NCBI RefSeq assembly: GCF_000246855.1 | Contig: NC_016609.1 | Span: forward strand, 4,402,001-4,466,000 | Origin: Niastella koreensis GR20-10 | Lineage (GTDB): Bacteria > Bacteroidota > Bacteroidia > Chitinophagales > Chitinophagaceae | Direction: 5' to 3' | Length of the DNA stretch: 64,000 nucleotides | In this document: positions 1 through 8,297 of the stretch, piece after piece | Numbering within the stretch: position 1 is the first letter of the stretch | Layout: the number at the start of each line of letters is the position of its first letter | Made by a program: the position numbers and the translations under genes | Notes under the pieces: generated by a model | Databases searched by the model: none | Told to the model about the DNA's origin: nothing | Seen by the model: only the letters and a program-made list of their open reading frames with translations

Positions 1-861
1 CTGCTGATCGGTATCGATGGACTGCATGAGAATAGTGGGATAGTTTTCATTGGGTCCGGATGAAACACTTTTCACGCGGGCCAGGGCGCTTTGTTCGGTC
101 ACGGTTTTTGTTTGCAGGTTGATGGCCCAGATCTTACTGCTGGTTGATAACCACAATGAATCTTTTCCATATACCGGATACAGGTCGTGACAACCGCTGG
201 CGGGCAGCGTTATACTATCCTTCAACGTAAGATCGGGTGCTGCACAATTGAAATTATAAGTAAAGCCGTACAGCTTGTTTACAGATGCGGTCCACAGTTC
301 CTGCCGCTTTTTATCCCACACTACATTATGTGCATCGGCTACGGTTATTTTTTTGGTATACCCGCTGTATGGCAGCGTTGTGGTATCCATTCTTAACAAC
401 ATCAGGTAAGCACCGGTGCTGGCGGCTACCACCAGGTTGCCATCGGGCAATACTTCGGTTGAATGCACATTGCCATTGCCGGCATAGGCATAAAAAACGG
501 TTTTCTTGTCAGCGATGCGCACCAGCGCCACGCCGCCGGTAGAGGCATTGGCCAGGATGTATTTATTATTATACACCGGTTTTGCATCGGACATGTTCAC
601 AAACCATTTTACATCACCTGCTGCTACATTTGAAGTGGCTGGGCTCCATTCCCAAACTACTTTCTTACTGTCCACATCGGCAATCGCCACCCGGTTTACC
701 GACTGATCGGCAAAAACGATCTGATGCACTTCTTTTTGATCAATACCGGTGGTATCGTTTCCATTATCGGTTGTGTTGCCAGAAGACGACTTTGAACATT
801 GCATCATACATACGGCTATCAGGCCTGCCACCACCATAGTTTTAATAGGTAAAGTTTTCAT
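1..861 (-). CDS. Lipoprotein with beta-propeller-like repeats, partial (3' end outside window)
   Basis: The reading frame is open from an ATG at 861 down to the window edge: 287 codons with no stop. The N-terminus is a lipoprotein signal ending in MMQC, so Cys22 would be lipidated, followed by a Ser/Asn/Thr-rich linker. The rest has repeated short segments built around phrases such as WEWSPA, LPDGNLVVA and NVVWDKKRQELWTAS, which look like blades of a WD/YVTN-type beta-propeller. It resembles the DUF6528 lipoproteins of Bacteroidota, but that name is from memory and not checked. Function is unknown; it would sit in the cell envelope facing the periplasm or outside. It is divergent from the DeoR-type gene at 1148. 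The C-terminus is not visible. Confidence 0.8.
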   Translation of the reverse strand, partial: MKTLPIKTMVVAGLIAVCMMQCSKSSSGNTTDNGNDTTGIDQKEVHQIVFADQSVNRVAIADVDSKKVVWEWSPATSNVAAGDVKWFVNMSDAKPVYNNKYILANASTGGVALVRIADKKTVFYAYAGNGNVHSTEVLPDGNLVVAASTGAYLMLLRMDTTTLPYSGYTKKITVADAHNVVWDKKRQELWTASVNKLYGFTYNFNCAAPDLTLKDSITLPASGCHDLYPVYGKDSLWLSTSSKIWAINLQTKTVTEQSALARVKSVSSGPNENYPTILMQSIDTDQQ

Positions 862-1147
862 ACTGCTTAGTTTGTCTAATCGCTTTAAATTTTGTTTTAA
901 TTTCTATAAAATCAACCCGCGATTATTAACAATTGACAACCTGTAAGCCTAAAAAGTACTAGTGTGTGAGATAAATTCACGCAATCGTGACACCAAAATA
1001 AACAATTTTAAATACAATTAAACATAATTAAACCATTATTTAAACACAAATCAGCGTGCAATCGAGTGCGCCAATATTATCCTTATTTAAAAAATTAAAG
1101 GATATGTAAGCTTTTTACAGAAAAGCCAATATCTTCGACTGGGATAA
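862..1147. promoter_or_regulatory. Divergent intergenic region with a small inverted repeat
   Basis: This 286-bp AT-rich gap separates the divergent lipoprotein and DeoR-type genes and must hold both promoters. The clearest element is TCACG-CAAT-CGTGA at 977-990, which could be an operator for the adjacent DeoR-family protein; that is inference. A TATCTTCG octamer at 1130-1137 is one base from the Bacteroidota -7 consensus TAnnTTTG. Nothing else stands out. Confidence 0.3.
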
Positions 1148-1942
1148 ATGGGATTATTTAGCCATAAATCACAGTCCATGACGATTACAGACAGACATCA
1201 GCTTATTATTCAGAAATTACAGGAAAAGGGACGGGTAGATATTCAGGAGCTCAGTGAGGAACTGCAGGTTTCGGGTGTTACCATTCGCAAGGACCTGAAA
1301 TTGCTGGAGGAAAAGAACCTGTTGTTCCGGACAAAGGGCGGTGGCTCGGTAAATAATCCCTATGCTGCGGAACGCCCCATCAATGAGAAGGAGTTCATCA
1401 ACTCAGATCAAAAAAAGAAGATCGCCAAAGCGGCGCTTACCCTGCTGGGTCAAAACGACAGCATTATCATAGGTTCTGGCACTACAGTATTTGAGCTGGC
1501 ACAGGCGTTGTTCCCTTCCAGACATATAACGGTTATCACCCCTGCCCTGCGGGTGGCATTGGAGCTATGCAATCGGCCCAATGTAGACATCCTGCAAATT
1601 GGCGGACTGATCCATCACAGTTCGGCTTCTGCAGCCGGCGCTTTTGGCGAGCGTTTGCTCGAAGATATTTCCTGTGGATTGTTATTTATGGGTGTTGATG
1701 GTATTGAGCCTGAATTTGGTTTAAGCATTACCAACCTGGCAGAGGCCAGCCTGGATAAAAAAATGATCCAGGTAGCGCAACAGGTTGTAGTGTTGGCGGA
1801 CAGCACCAAGTTTGGCCGCCGCGGCATCGGCCGCATCTGCGGGCTCGACCAGGTTGATTATATAATCACGGACGCCGGCGCCCCCATGGAAGCCATCAAA
1901 CAACTGGAAGAAAAAGGCGTTAAAACCATTATAGCTGAATAA
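1148..1942 (+). CDS. DeoR/GlpR family transcriptional regulator
   Basis: This 264-aa protein has the family's usual layout. An N-terminal winged helix-turn-helix occupies about residues 15-70, with the recognition segment VSGVTIRKDLKLLEEKNLL. A DeoRC sugar-phosphate sensor domain follows (about 85-245), with the phosphate-binding loop IGSGTTVFELA and the ADSTKFGRRG motif near the C-terminus. Such proteins repress sugar catabolic genes and are released by a phosphorylated sugar. A second in-frame ATG at 1178 (MTITDRHQ) matches the usual start of the family and may be the true one, since the near-consensus -7 octamer lies only 10 nt before 1148. No catabolic operon is adjacent, so the target is unknown. 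The stop codon is followed at once by a GAATATCGAA-type repeat. Confidence 0.9.
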   Translation: MGLFSHKSQSMTITDRHQLIIQKLQEKGRVDIQELSEELQVSGVTIRKDLKLLEEKNLLFRTKGGGSVNNPYAAERPINEKEFINSDQKKKIAKAALTLLGQNDSIIIGSGTTVFELAQALFPSRHITVITPALRVALELCNRPNVDILQIGGLIHHSSASAAGAFGERLLEDISCGLLFMGVDGIEPEFGLSITNLAEASLDKKMIQVAQQVVVLADSTKFGRRGIGRICGLDQVDYIITDAGAPMEAIKQLEEKGVKTIIAE

Positions 1943-2092
1943 CGAATATCGAACCGCAGAATGTTGAATATCGAAATGAAAGCCAACTGTATTTTACTCC
2001 TACATTCAGCATTTATTATTCGACATTTGATATTCCTGCCTTCTATCGTCCAATAAGCTTCTCATAAACTTCATCATTCATATATTCCAGCC

Positions 2093-2134
2093 TAATAAAA
2101 AACCCTCCCGATGTTTCGGGAGGGTTCAATTTTT
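2093..2134. terminator. Bidirectional rho-independent terminator
   Basis: A perfect 10-bp stem (AACCCTCCCG at 2101-2110 pairing with 2117-2126, 6-nt loop) is flanked by an A-run on the left and a T-run on the right. It can end transcription from both the DeoR-type gene and the convergent small membrane protein gene. Confidence 0.85.
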
Positions 2135-2154
2135 ATACAGACTTGTTGTAGTAA

Positions 2155-2574
2155 TTAACTGGCAGTTTCACCGGAAGCACCAGCCGCTTTTTCGGGCGCC
2201 GGTTGAACAGTTACCGGTACGGTTTGAACTGCCCCAGCCGCGGGCGTCACTTCTTCTTCACCCACCCAATCGGATGGCAGGTACCCTTTATACCTTAACA
2301 GGTAGGGGTTCAGTTTCTTTTTAACCCATTTTGAAATGATCTCAAACACCAGGAAGCCGATGATAATGGAGATCGCCCATTCCATAAAGCTAAAGGTTTG
2401 GTGATCTACCACCGTTTTTTTGGCAGTGAGGCCCCACAGGTTCTTAATACTGCGGGTGGTAAAGAAATGCGCTACAACACGTGTGGAGGCCATCCCAATG
2501 GCGAAGCCGATAAAATTGCCCGTGTAGTTGCTGTATACGTATTGCATGAACTTTTGGCCGGTATTGTTTTTCAT
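2155..2574 (-). CDS. Small membrane protein of unknown function
   Basis: This 139-aa protein has two clear hydrophobic stretches: one near residues 17-35 (GNFIGFAIGMASTRVVAHFF) and one near 66-83 (WAISIIIGFLVFEII). They are followed by a basic segment, and the tail from about 105 is rich in Ala, Pro, Val and Glu. It is probably an inner-membrane protein with a disordered cytoplasmic or periplasmic tail. I do not recognise a named family and assign no function. It is the first of two minus-strand genes before the helicase, and the terminator at 2093-2134 lies just behind it. Base composition is like its neighbours. Confidence 0.75.
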   Translation of the reverse strand: MKNNTGQKFMQYVYSNYTGNFIGFAIGMASTRVVAHFFTTRSIKNLWGLTAKKTVVDHQTFSFMEWAISIIIGFLVFEIISKWVKKKLNPYLLRYKGYLPSDWVGEEEVTPAAGAVQTVPVTVQPAPEKAAGASGETAS

Positions 2575-2645
2575 AGATCAAAGTTTGGTCTACTAAAATA
2601 ATACCTTCCTTTCGTAAACGCCAGTATGTGTAGAAATTAACTATT

Positions 2646-3104
2646 TTACAACACTACCAACCGGCGGTAATTGAGTTCCAGCATCCTTTTAAGCTGTTTT
2701 AAGTTGCGGCGGCTGGCTTTTCGAATGGCCAGTTTCAACAAAGGCGCAATCGGTTTTGAAAAAGCTACCGGAATGCCGCGGTTGCGAAGGGTCATGCACG
2801 TAGTATTTTCATTGATAGCCTGCCAGGCCACCGTGGTTTCCATACGCATACCATTGCTCTGGCTTTTCATAATCACCTTTTGTCCGGGGATTATTTCCAC
2901 CACTTCATATACCTGTTTATGCGGGCGCCGCATGATCCGTTCATTAAAAACAAGCTTTACACCTGCCCGTAAGGGTGCATCGTTGTTCCATTCCACCGAT
3001 TTAATATGGGTGCACCAGTTAGGCACATTGGCGGGGTCTGAAGCAAATTCGGTTACCTTTTCTTTAGGGAGATTTATAATAATCTCAGTTGATACATCTA
3101 CCAT
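2646..3104 (-). CDS. SRPBCC (START-like) family protein
   Basis: This 152-aa protein begins with the typical SRPBCC pattern: a beta-strand with alternating hydrophobics (VSTEIIINLPKEKVTEF), then FASDPANVPNWCTHIKSVEW, as in polyketide cyclase/dehydrase-like proteins. The fold forms a helix-grip cavity that binds hydrophobic ligands. The C-terminal 35 residues are unusually basic (KLAIRKASRRNLKQLKRML), perhaps a membrane- or nucleic-acid-contacting tail. Ligand and role are unknown. It lies 70 bp upstream of the small membrane protein on the same strand, so the two may be co-transcribed, although the gap leaves room for a promoter. Confidence 0.8.
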   Translation of the reverse strand: MVDVSTEIIINLPKEKVTEFASDPANVPNWCTHIKSVEWNNDAPLRAGVKLVFNERIMRRPHKQVYEVVEIIPGQKVIMKSQSNGMRMETTVAWQAINENTTCMTLRNRGIPVAFSKPIAPLLKLAIRKASRRNLKQLKRMLELNYRRLVVL

Positions 3105-3328
3105 TTTTCAAAAACTTCAAAGAGTAAAAAATACTATACCAAAACCAGGCAGGGCCGACAGCATCTTCTTTTTGTGAGCAGGGAGGTAATTCAAATGGAA
3201 AATAAAGTTAAATATTAAATGTTTACACGCCAACTGGATTATTGTTAACTTATCATAAATCAATTATTTAGGGTGTTTTTCCCGTTTTAGCACCCCGTTG
3301 GGCCTTCGGGGGTGTAGGTTCAATTCGT

Positions 3329-3336
3329 TATTTTTG
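3329..3336 (+). promoter_or_regulatory. TAnnTTTG -7 promoter element abutting the start codon
   Basis: TATTTTTG at 3329-3336 matches the Bacteroidota -7 consensus TAnnTTTG. It ends 4 nt before the ATG at 3341, so transcription would begin at or next to the start codon and give a leaderless or nearly leaderless mRNA. No clear -33 TTTG at 19-21 nt was found, which lowers confidence. Confidence 0.4.
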
Positions 3337-3340
3337 CCAG

Positions 3341-5242
3341 ATGGATTATTTTAAAAGGCTGCTGGATTTGTTGAAGACCGAGCGTGAAGAGGACAGGCAA
3401 TTGTATTTAAAACTTACTCAAACTACTTCTGTAAACCAACGCAGGGCCAATGGATTGACCTGGTACCCCATCGCCATCCGCGACCAGGAAATGAGCCGGG
3501 GCGATTACCTGACCGTTGAAGTAGAACGCACTACCCATCACGATGTTATTCACCAGTTACGTTTTGGCATGCCGGCCTTGCTGTTCAGTAACCACGACGC
3601 GGAAAGCAACAAGGTAGAAGGCACCATCACCTTTGTGAATGGCAACCGCCTGAAGATCACCCTGCGTACCGACGAACTGCCCGACTGGGCCAGCGATGGT
3701 AAACTGGGTATTGACCTGCTGTTTGATGAGAACAGCTATGATGAAATGCAGAATGCCTGCAAACTAGCCGCCTCCCTGGCTGAAAAACCAGCAGAAGGCC
3801 GGTTGATACAAATACTTACCGGTAACAAGGCGCCTTCGTTTGAGAACAGCGCCCCGGTTGCCGTTTCCAACCTGAATTCCTCACAGCAAGCCGCTGTAAA
3901 TAAAATACTCCAGGCCAATGACCTGGCCATTGTACATGGTCCGCCGGGAACCGGTAAAACCACTACGCTGGTGCAGGCCATTAAAGCCATGATCAAAAAG
4001 GATAATCAGCAAATACTGGTAGTGGCGCCCAGCAATACCGCCGTTGACCTGCTGAGCGAAAAGTTAAGTGATGAAGGGCTGAATGTATTGCGGGTGGGAA
4101 ACCCTGCGCGGGTATCGGAACGCCTGTTATCGCTTACGCTCGATTACAAGATGGCCGACCATCCCCATACGAAAGAAATAAAACGCCTTAAAAAACAGGC
4201 ATCGGCTTTCATGGATATGGCGCACAAGTACAAACGCCATTTCGGCAAGGCTGAACGCGACCAGCGCAAAGCCCTGTTTGCTGAAGCGCGCAACATTATG
4301 AAAGAGGTTGACAATTCAGAACAATATATTATAAAAGACCTGGTAGCAAAAGCCCAGGTGATCACTGCCACGCTGTTAGGCTCCAACCACTATACCGTAC
4401 GCAACCTGAAGTTCAATACGGTGGTGATTGACGAGGCCGGTCAGGCGTTGGAACCTGCCTGCTGGGTACCCATCCTGAAAGCACAAAAAGTGGTGCTGGC
4501 CGGCGACCATTGCCAGTTACCGCCTACCGTAAAAAGCGCCGAAGCCGCCCAAAACGGCCTGGCCACCACCCTGCTGGAAAAATGCGTGGCATTACACCCG
4601 GAAGCGGAGGTATTACTGGAAGAGCAGTACCGCATGCACGAAATGATCATGGGCTATTCTTCTTCTACCTTTTACGACGACCGGTTAAAAGCGCACGCTT
4701 CTGTGGCCCGGCACGTGTTGTTCAGTAACGACAACCCGCTGGTATTTGTTGATACTGCTGGTTGTGGTTTTGATGAAAAGACCGAACAAACCAGTACCTA
4801 CAATCCCGAGGAAGCCGCCTTTTTATTCAGGCACCTCACACAGCTGGTATCTTCGCTGGATAGTCATTATAAACCCGAGAACTTCCCCAGTATTGCCATC
4901 ATTTCGCCTTACAAGCAACAGATAGATACGCTGAAACAACAATTCTTAAGCTCACCCGCCCTGCAGGCTTACGGGCATAAGATCGCTATCAATACCATCG
5001 ACAGTTTTCAGGGCCAGGAACGCGACATTGTATATATCAGCATGACGCGCAGCAACCCCGACAACCGCATCGGCTTCTTAAGTGATATCCGCCGCATGAA
5101 CGTGGCCATGACGCGCGCCCGTAAAAAACTGGTGGTAATTGGCGACAGCGCTACCCTTTCGCAATTTGATTTCTACAACAACTTCATTAGCTGGGCACAA
5201 GACCGTAATGCTTATCAGAGTGCATGGGAATTCGCTGAATAG
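3341..5242 (+). CDS. SF1B helicase, IGHMBP2/Upf1-like
   Basis: This 633-aa protein has a complete superfamily 1B helicase core. An N-terminal OB-like beta-rich region (about 1-130) resembles that of IGHMBP2. Motif I is GPPGTGKTTT at about 200-209. Motif II is the Upf1-type DEAGQ at 364-368 rather than DEAD. Motif III is GDHCQLPPT near 386. The C-terminal RecA domain has SIAIISPYKQQ, TIDSFQGQERD and NVAMTRARKKLVVIGD near 590. This family unwinds DNA or RNA 5' to 3' with ATP. The bacterial substrate is not known, and no nuclease domain or partner gene is present. It appears monocistronic. The stop is followed within 3 nt by a tandem GAGTTC-type array. Confidence 0.93.
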   Translation: MDYFKRLLDLLKTEREEDRQLYLKLTQTTSVNQRRANGLTWYPIAIRDQEMSRGDYLTVEVERTTHHDVIHQLRFGMPALLFSNHDAESNKVEGTITFVNGNRLKITLRTDELPDWASDGKLGIDLLFDENSYDEMQNACKLAASLAEKPAEGRLIQILTGNKAPSFENSAPVAVSNLNSSQQAAVNKILQANDLAIVHGPPGTGKTTTLVQAIKAMIKKDNQQILVVAPSNTAVDLLSEKLSDEGLNVLRVGNPARVSERLLSLTLDYKMADHPHTKEIKRLKKQASAFMDMAHKYKRHFGKAERDQRKALFAEARNIMKEVDNSEQYIIKDLVAKAQVITATLLGSNHYTVRNLKFNTVVIDEAGQALEPACWVPILKAQKVVLAGDHCQLPPTVKSAEAAQNGLATTLLEKCVALHPEAEVLLEEQYRMHEMIMGYSSSTFYDDRLKAHASVARHVLFSNDNPLVFVDTAGCGFDEKTEQTSTYNPEEAAFLFRHLTQLVSSLDSHYKPENFPSIAIISPYKQQIDTLKQQFLSSPALQAYGHKIAINTIDSFQGQERDIVYISMTRSNPDNRIGFLSDIRRMNVAMTRARKKLVVIGDSATLSQFDFYNNFISWAQDRNAYQSAWEFAE

Positions 5243-5330
5243 TACAGAGTTCCAAGTTCAGAGTTTAGAGTTCGCAATTCTGAGTTCTTAGTTCTGAGTT
5301 CTTAGTTCTGAGTTCTTAGTTATTGATAGT
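5243..5330 (+). repeat. Short-period GAGTTC/TTAGTTC tandem array after the helicase stop
   Basis: Starting 3 nt after the stop is a run of 7-nt words (GAGTTCA, GAGTTTA, GAGTTCT, TAGTTCT) that settles into a regular 14-nt period, GAGTTCTTAGTTCT, near 5281-5320. TGA and TAG alternate every 7 nt on the sense strand and so pass through all reading frames. Related GTTCAGA words occur at 47827-47868 and 49920-49945. Confidence 0.8.
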
Positions 5331-5345
5331 GGGGTAACCTAGTAT

Positions 5346-5450
5346 AGGTTATTGCACTAAGCTATACCGGGGGTTGCACTGAACCCCTCTGGGAGTTGCA
5401 CTAGCTCCCTAAGGCCCAGTGCAACCCTCAGGCAATTCCAGTGCAACCCC
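5346..5450. repeat. 22-bp-periodic array whose core word flips strand
   Basis: TTGCACT occurs at 5352, 5374 and 5396, and its reverse complement AGTGCAA at 5418 and 5440. The five centres (5355, 5377, 5399, 5421, 5443) are each exactly 22 bp apart. Spacers are GC-rich and variable. From 5451 to 5520 the sequence continues as loose CCATCCCA-like words. No reading frame is supported here: an in-frame upstream extension of the SDR gene crosses it but lies upstream of its promoter. Confidence 0.8.
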
Positions 5451-5559
5451 CAGAGCATTCCGCTACCATTCTGGTACCATCCATATCCCACCCATCCCAT
5501 CCATCCCACCAATCCCAGTTCAGACAACTGTTAACGCTTCCATAATGTCCAAACTTTTA

Positions 5560-5612
5560 TTTGGAACATTCGTTCCAATACTTGTACCTTTGTATCGGAA
5601 TGATCGTTCCAA
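5560..5612 (+). promoter_or_regulatory. Promoter with two overlapping operators for the SDR gene
   Basis: A Bacteroidota promoter reads TTTG at 5560-5563, 21 nt, then TACCTTTG at 5585-5592. A perfect 18-bp palindrome, TTGGAACATTCGTTCCAA (5561-5578), covers the -33 box. A second, degenerate copy, TCGGAATGATCGTTCCAA (5595-5612), covers the expected transcription start. The centres are 34 bp apart. A third copy lies before the adjacent TetR gene, so the TetR protein is the likely ligand-responsive repressor. Confidence 0.75.
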
Positions 5613-5640
5613 TATCAATAACTCAAACAAATTTTCAATC

Positions 5641-6390
5641 ATGAATCGTTTACAAAATAAGACCGCCCTTATAACCGGCGGTAACAGCGGGATAGGTTTT
5701 GCCACAGCAAAAGAATTTCTTGAACAGGGCGCCACAGTAATTATTACAGGCCGTAACCAGGGTTATTTACAGGAAGCAAAACAGGCTTTACAGGGAAAGG
5801 TGCATACTATTCTATCCGATACCGGTAACCTGGATGATATTCATAAACTGGCTAAGCAGGTTCAGCAGATCACCCCACGCCTGGATGTAGTATTTATCAA
5901 TGCAGGTATTGGCAAGTTTGCTCCTATTGAAGCAGTAACAGAAGCACATTACGACGAGCAGTTCAACATTAATGTAAAAGGCGCTTACTTCACTATCCAG
6001 GAATTATTACCCCTCGTCAACGATGGAGGTTCTATTATCCTTAACACGTCTATCAACGCCCACATGGGTATGGCCAACACAAGTGTTTACGCCGCCACTA
6101 AAGCCGCGTTGCTTACGCTGGCCCGCACCTTATCAACCGAATTATTACCACGCAGGATCCGCGTAAACGCCATCAGTCCTGGCCCGGTTACTACCGAAAT
6201 TCTGAAAAAGACCGGTTTAACTACCGAACAGGTGAATGGTTTTAAAGAATCATTAGCTAACCAGGTACCGCTTGGCCGTTTAGGTGATCCCTCAGAAATT
6301 GCCAAAGTTGCCACCTTCTTCGCCTCAGATGATTCCAGCTTTGTAATTGGCGCCGAGCTGATCGCCGATGGCGGGATGATCACTTTGTAA
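5641..6390 (+). CDS. SDR family NAD(P)-dependent oxidoreductase
   Basis: This 249-aa classical short-chain dehydrogenase/reductase has the cofactor loop TGGNSGIG (12-19), the NAG motif (INAGIG, about 86-91), and the catalytic Ser137 and Y150xxxK154 (YAATK). It ends with a GAELIADGG segment typical of FabG-like members. It reduces or oxidises a small alcohol/carbonyl substrate in the cytosol; the substrate cannot be read from sequence. The ATG at 5641 is chosen because it gives the canonical N-terminus and lies downstream of the promoter at 5560-5592; an in-frame extension to 5419 would cross the promoter and operators. It is followed after 40 bp by a TetR repressor gene that shares its operator. 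Such pairs usually respond to a xenobiotic or electrophile, which is inference. Confidence 0.93.
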   Translation: MNRLQNKTALITGGNSGIGFATAKEFLEQGATVIITGRNQGYLQEAKQALQGKVHTILSDTGNLDDIHKLAKQVQQITPRLDVVFINAGIGKFAPIEAVTEAHYDEQFNINVKGAYFTIQELLPLVNDGGSIILNTSINAHMGMANTSVYAATKAALLTLARTLSTELLPRRIRVNAISPGPVTTEILKKTGLTTEQVNGFKESLANQVPLGRLGDPSEIAKVATFFASDDSSFVIGAELIADGGMITL

Positions 6391-6403
6391 AAAAGTGGTA
6401 ATT

Positions 6404-6421
6404 TTGGAACGAAAATTCCAA
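6404..6421 (+). promoter_or_regulatory. Third TetR operator copy before the tetR gene
   Basis: TTGGAACGAAAATTCCAA is an 18-bp site with the same half-sites as the two upstream of the SDR gene. It sits 9 nt before the ATG of the TetR gene and suggests autorepression or roadblock control. Confidence 0.7.
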
Positions 6422-6430
6422 ATATACCAG

Positions 6431-7015
6431 ATGCCAAAGACAAAACAATTTGATGAATCGGAAGTACTGGTAAAGGCCAGACAGGTATTTTGTAAAAGAG
6501 GATACAACGGTACTTCAATGGACGACCTGGTACAGGCAACCGGTTTAAGCCGGTCGAGTATCTACGATACGTTTGGCGATAAACACGGGCTGTTCCTGAA
6601 AACGCTTGACCAATACCGCAACGAGCAGCAATGTTCTATGGAACAACAAACGGCCAAGTCAGACAGTCCGAAGAAAAAGATCCGCGCCATTTTCGATTAT
6701 TATATAAAAGACATCTTATCAGACAAAAACGGCAATGGCTGTTTGCTGATAAATGTAAGCCTGGAACTGAAGTCGGTAGATAATGAAGTGGCCACCATCT
6801 TTCATGCAAACATGGATGAAATGGAACAACTGCTTTCTGCGCTGATAAAGGAAGGACAGGCAGCAGGCGAAATATCAAAAAAGTTCACGCCCAAAGCACT
6901 CGCAAGGCTTTTATATAACTCCCTGATGGGTCTTCGGGTTACAGGAACCAATAAACCGGATGGTGAGCTATTACGGGAGATTGTTAAGTTGACGCTCACC
7001 ATCTTAGATGAATAG
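6431..7015 (+). CDS. TetR/AcrR family transcriptional regulator
   Basis: This 194-aa regulator has an N-terminal TetR helix-turn-helix at about residues 8-55, with the recognition helix in TGLSRSSIYDTFGDKHGLF. The C-terminal helical domain carries the pattern GCLLINVSLEL common to the TetR_C_16/YcdC-like group. The start at 6431 (MPKTKQFDES) is preferred to an upstream in-frame GTG at 6395 because the longer form would translate through the operator palindrome. It very likely binds the three TTGGAA-n6-TTCCAA sites at 5561, 5595 and 6404, controlling the SDR gene and itself. The inducer is unknown. Its stop is followed 3 nt later by a GTTGACGA repeat. Confidence 0.92.
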   Translation: MPKTKQFDESEVLVKARQVFCKRGYNGTSMDDLVQATGLSRSSIYDTFGDKHGLFLKTLDQYRNEQQCSMEQQTAKSDSPKKKIRAIFDYYIKDILSDKNGNGCLLINVSLELKSVDNEVATIFHANMDEMEQLLSALIKEGQAAGEISKKFTPKALARLLYNSLMGLRVTGTNKPDGELLREIVKLTLTILDE

Positions 7016-7076
7016 AGGGAGGTTGACGAGTTGACGAGTTAACCAGTTGACCAGGCTAACCCGTCAACTGGTTAAC
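7016..7076. repeat. GTTGAC/GTTAAC palindromic repeat between convergent genes
   Basis: Tandem 8-nt words (GTTGACGA, GTTGACGA, GTTAACCA) lead into a perfect 14-bp inverted repeat: GTTAACCAGTTGAC at 7038-7051 and its complement at 7063-7076, with an 11-nt loop. It can act as a terminator-like hairpin. Read from either flanking gene, stop codons appear every 8 nt. Two relatives lie at 28050-28094 and 58112-58147, also directly behind stop codons. Confidence 0.85.
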
Positions 7077-8177
7077 TTATTTCTTAGTAACCTTCGGGGG
7101 AGTTTTAAAAATTGTTTTACCAATAGGCGGCATGGTATCGCCCAGCAAAGACCCCCAGGGTTTTAACGGTGTAATCCGATCGAAAATAACCTTCACAATA
7201 GCCGTAAGCGGAATAGACAAAAACATGCCGGCTACCCCCCAGATGGCCCCGCCAATAAAAACCACCACTATCGACACCAGGGCATTGATGCGCACCTTGG
7301 AAGCAACTATTTTCGGTACGATATAGTGATTATCTATAAACTGTACCACTGCATACAAGATAAGCACCCATACCACATAGGCCGGCGATTTACTGGTATA
7401 AGCGATCAGCACCGGCAACGCAACGGCAATAATACCACCTATGTAGGGAATAATATTTAACAACGCGCCTATAATGGCCAGCAATACGGCATAATCAATT
7501 CCCAACAACAACAAACCTGTTGCATTTAAAGTAGCTACAATGGCCGCCTCCAGCAATAGCCCAACCAGGTAACTCTGAATAAGGGTTTTGGTTTCAAACA
7601 ACACCTCGCTTACCATTTCATGGTTCTCCCGGCGGAAGAGGCGGGAGATAAAATCGAGCAACAGGGGTTTGTAAAAAAGGAACATAAACACATACACGGG
7701 GATCAGCAGGAACAGCTTGAGGATATTGGTCATGGTAACAAGCGTTTGCCCAACTATGGCAGCCGATTCATTCAACTGTTTCTTTTCCGTATCCACGACC
7801 CAGCTATCTACTTTGGTCCGGCTTACCTTAAATGTTCGGGCAGCCCAGGCGCTTACATCCTGCAGCAGGATATTGATTTTTTTCTGCAGCGTCACCAGCG
7901 TATCGCCGAATTGCATGGATTGATTAACAACAAAATAAATCAGTCCGCCGATCAGCAGCAAAAGCACTATAACTGCTATGAATATGGCCAGCACCCTGCT
8001 TACCCGGTGACGGGTTAGCCTGTTCACCAGCGGGTTTAATAAAACGGCCAGCACGGCGGCATAGACGATTGGCAAAATGATGTCGCGCCCGATATATAAA
8101 ATCCAAAAGAAGATAAAAAGGCCTACCACTACCTGGGATGCAATAATTACAAAGGGAGTTTTGCGGACTGGATCCAT
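7077..8177 (-). CDS. AI-2E family transporter (PerM/YdiK-like permease)
   Basis: This 366-aa polytopic membrane protein has seven or eight hydrophobic helices. The family signature region contains PYIGGIIAVALPVLIA, then VVQFIDNHYIVPKIVASKVRINALVSIVVVFIGGAIWGVAGMFLSIPL. Members of this family (formerly UPF0118) include AI-2 exporters and Na+(Li+)/H+ antiporters, so the exact cargo is open. The start at 8177 (MDPVRKT) is chosen over an 18-codon upstream extension that would run into the divergent promoter region. The divergent neighbour is a CPA1 Na+/H+ antiporter, which makes an ion-related role attractive but unproven. Confidence 0.88.
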   Translation of the reverse strand: MDPVRKTPFVIIASQVVVGLFIFFWILYIGRDIILPIVYAAVLAVLLNPLVNRLTRHRVSRVLAIFIAVIVLLLLIGGLIYFVVNQSMQFGDTLVTLQKKINILLQDVSAWAARTFKVSRTKVDSWVVDTEKKQLNESAAIVGQTLVTMTNILKLFLLIPVYVFMFLFYKPLLLDFISRLFRRENHEMVSEVLFETKTLIQSYLVGLLLEAAIVATLNATGLLLLGIDYAVLLAIIGALLNIIPYIGGIIAVALPVLIAYTSKSPAYVVWVLILYAVVQFIDNHYIVPKIVASKVRINALVSIVVVFIGGAIWGVAGMFLSIPLTAIVKVIFDRITPLKPWGSLLGDTMPPIGKTIFKTPPKVTKK

Positions 8178-8297
8178 AATATAATAATGATTTAGAGATT
8201 GTGGATAACGTTTCCCATTCTTACTATACAATTCCCGGGCCGTCGTACCCCCGCCGGTTTTATGGCTATTTGCCTGTACAACTGTAGATTTGCGACT

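Noticed and set aside
5419-5640. N-terminal extension of the SDR protein
   Set aside because: It would cross the promoter, both operators and the 22-bp array; the ATG at 5641 gives the exact family start.
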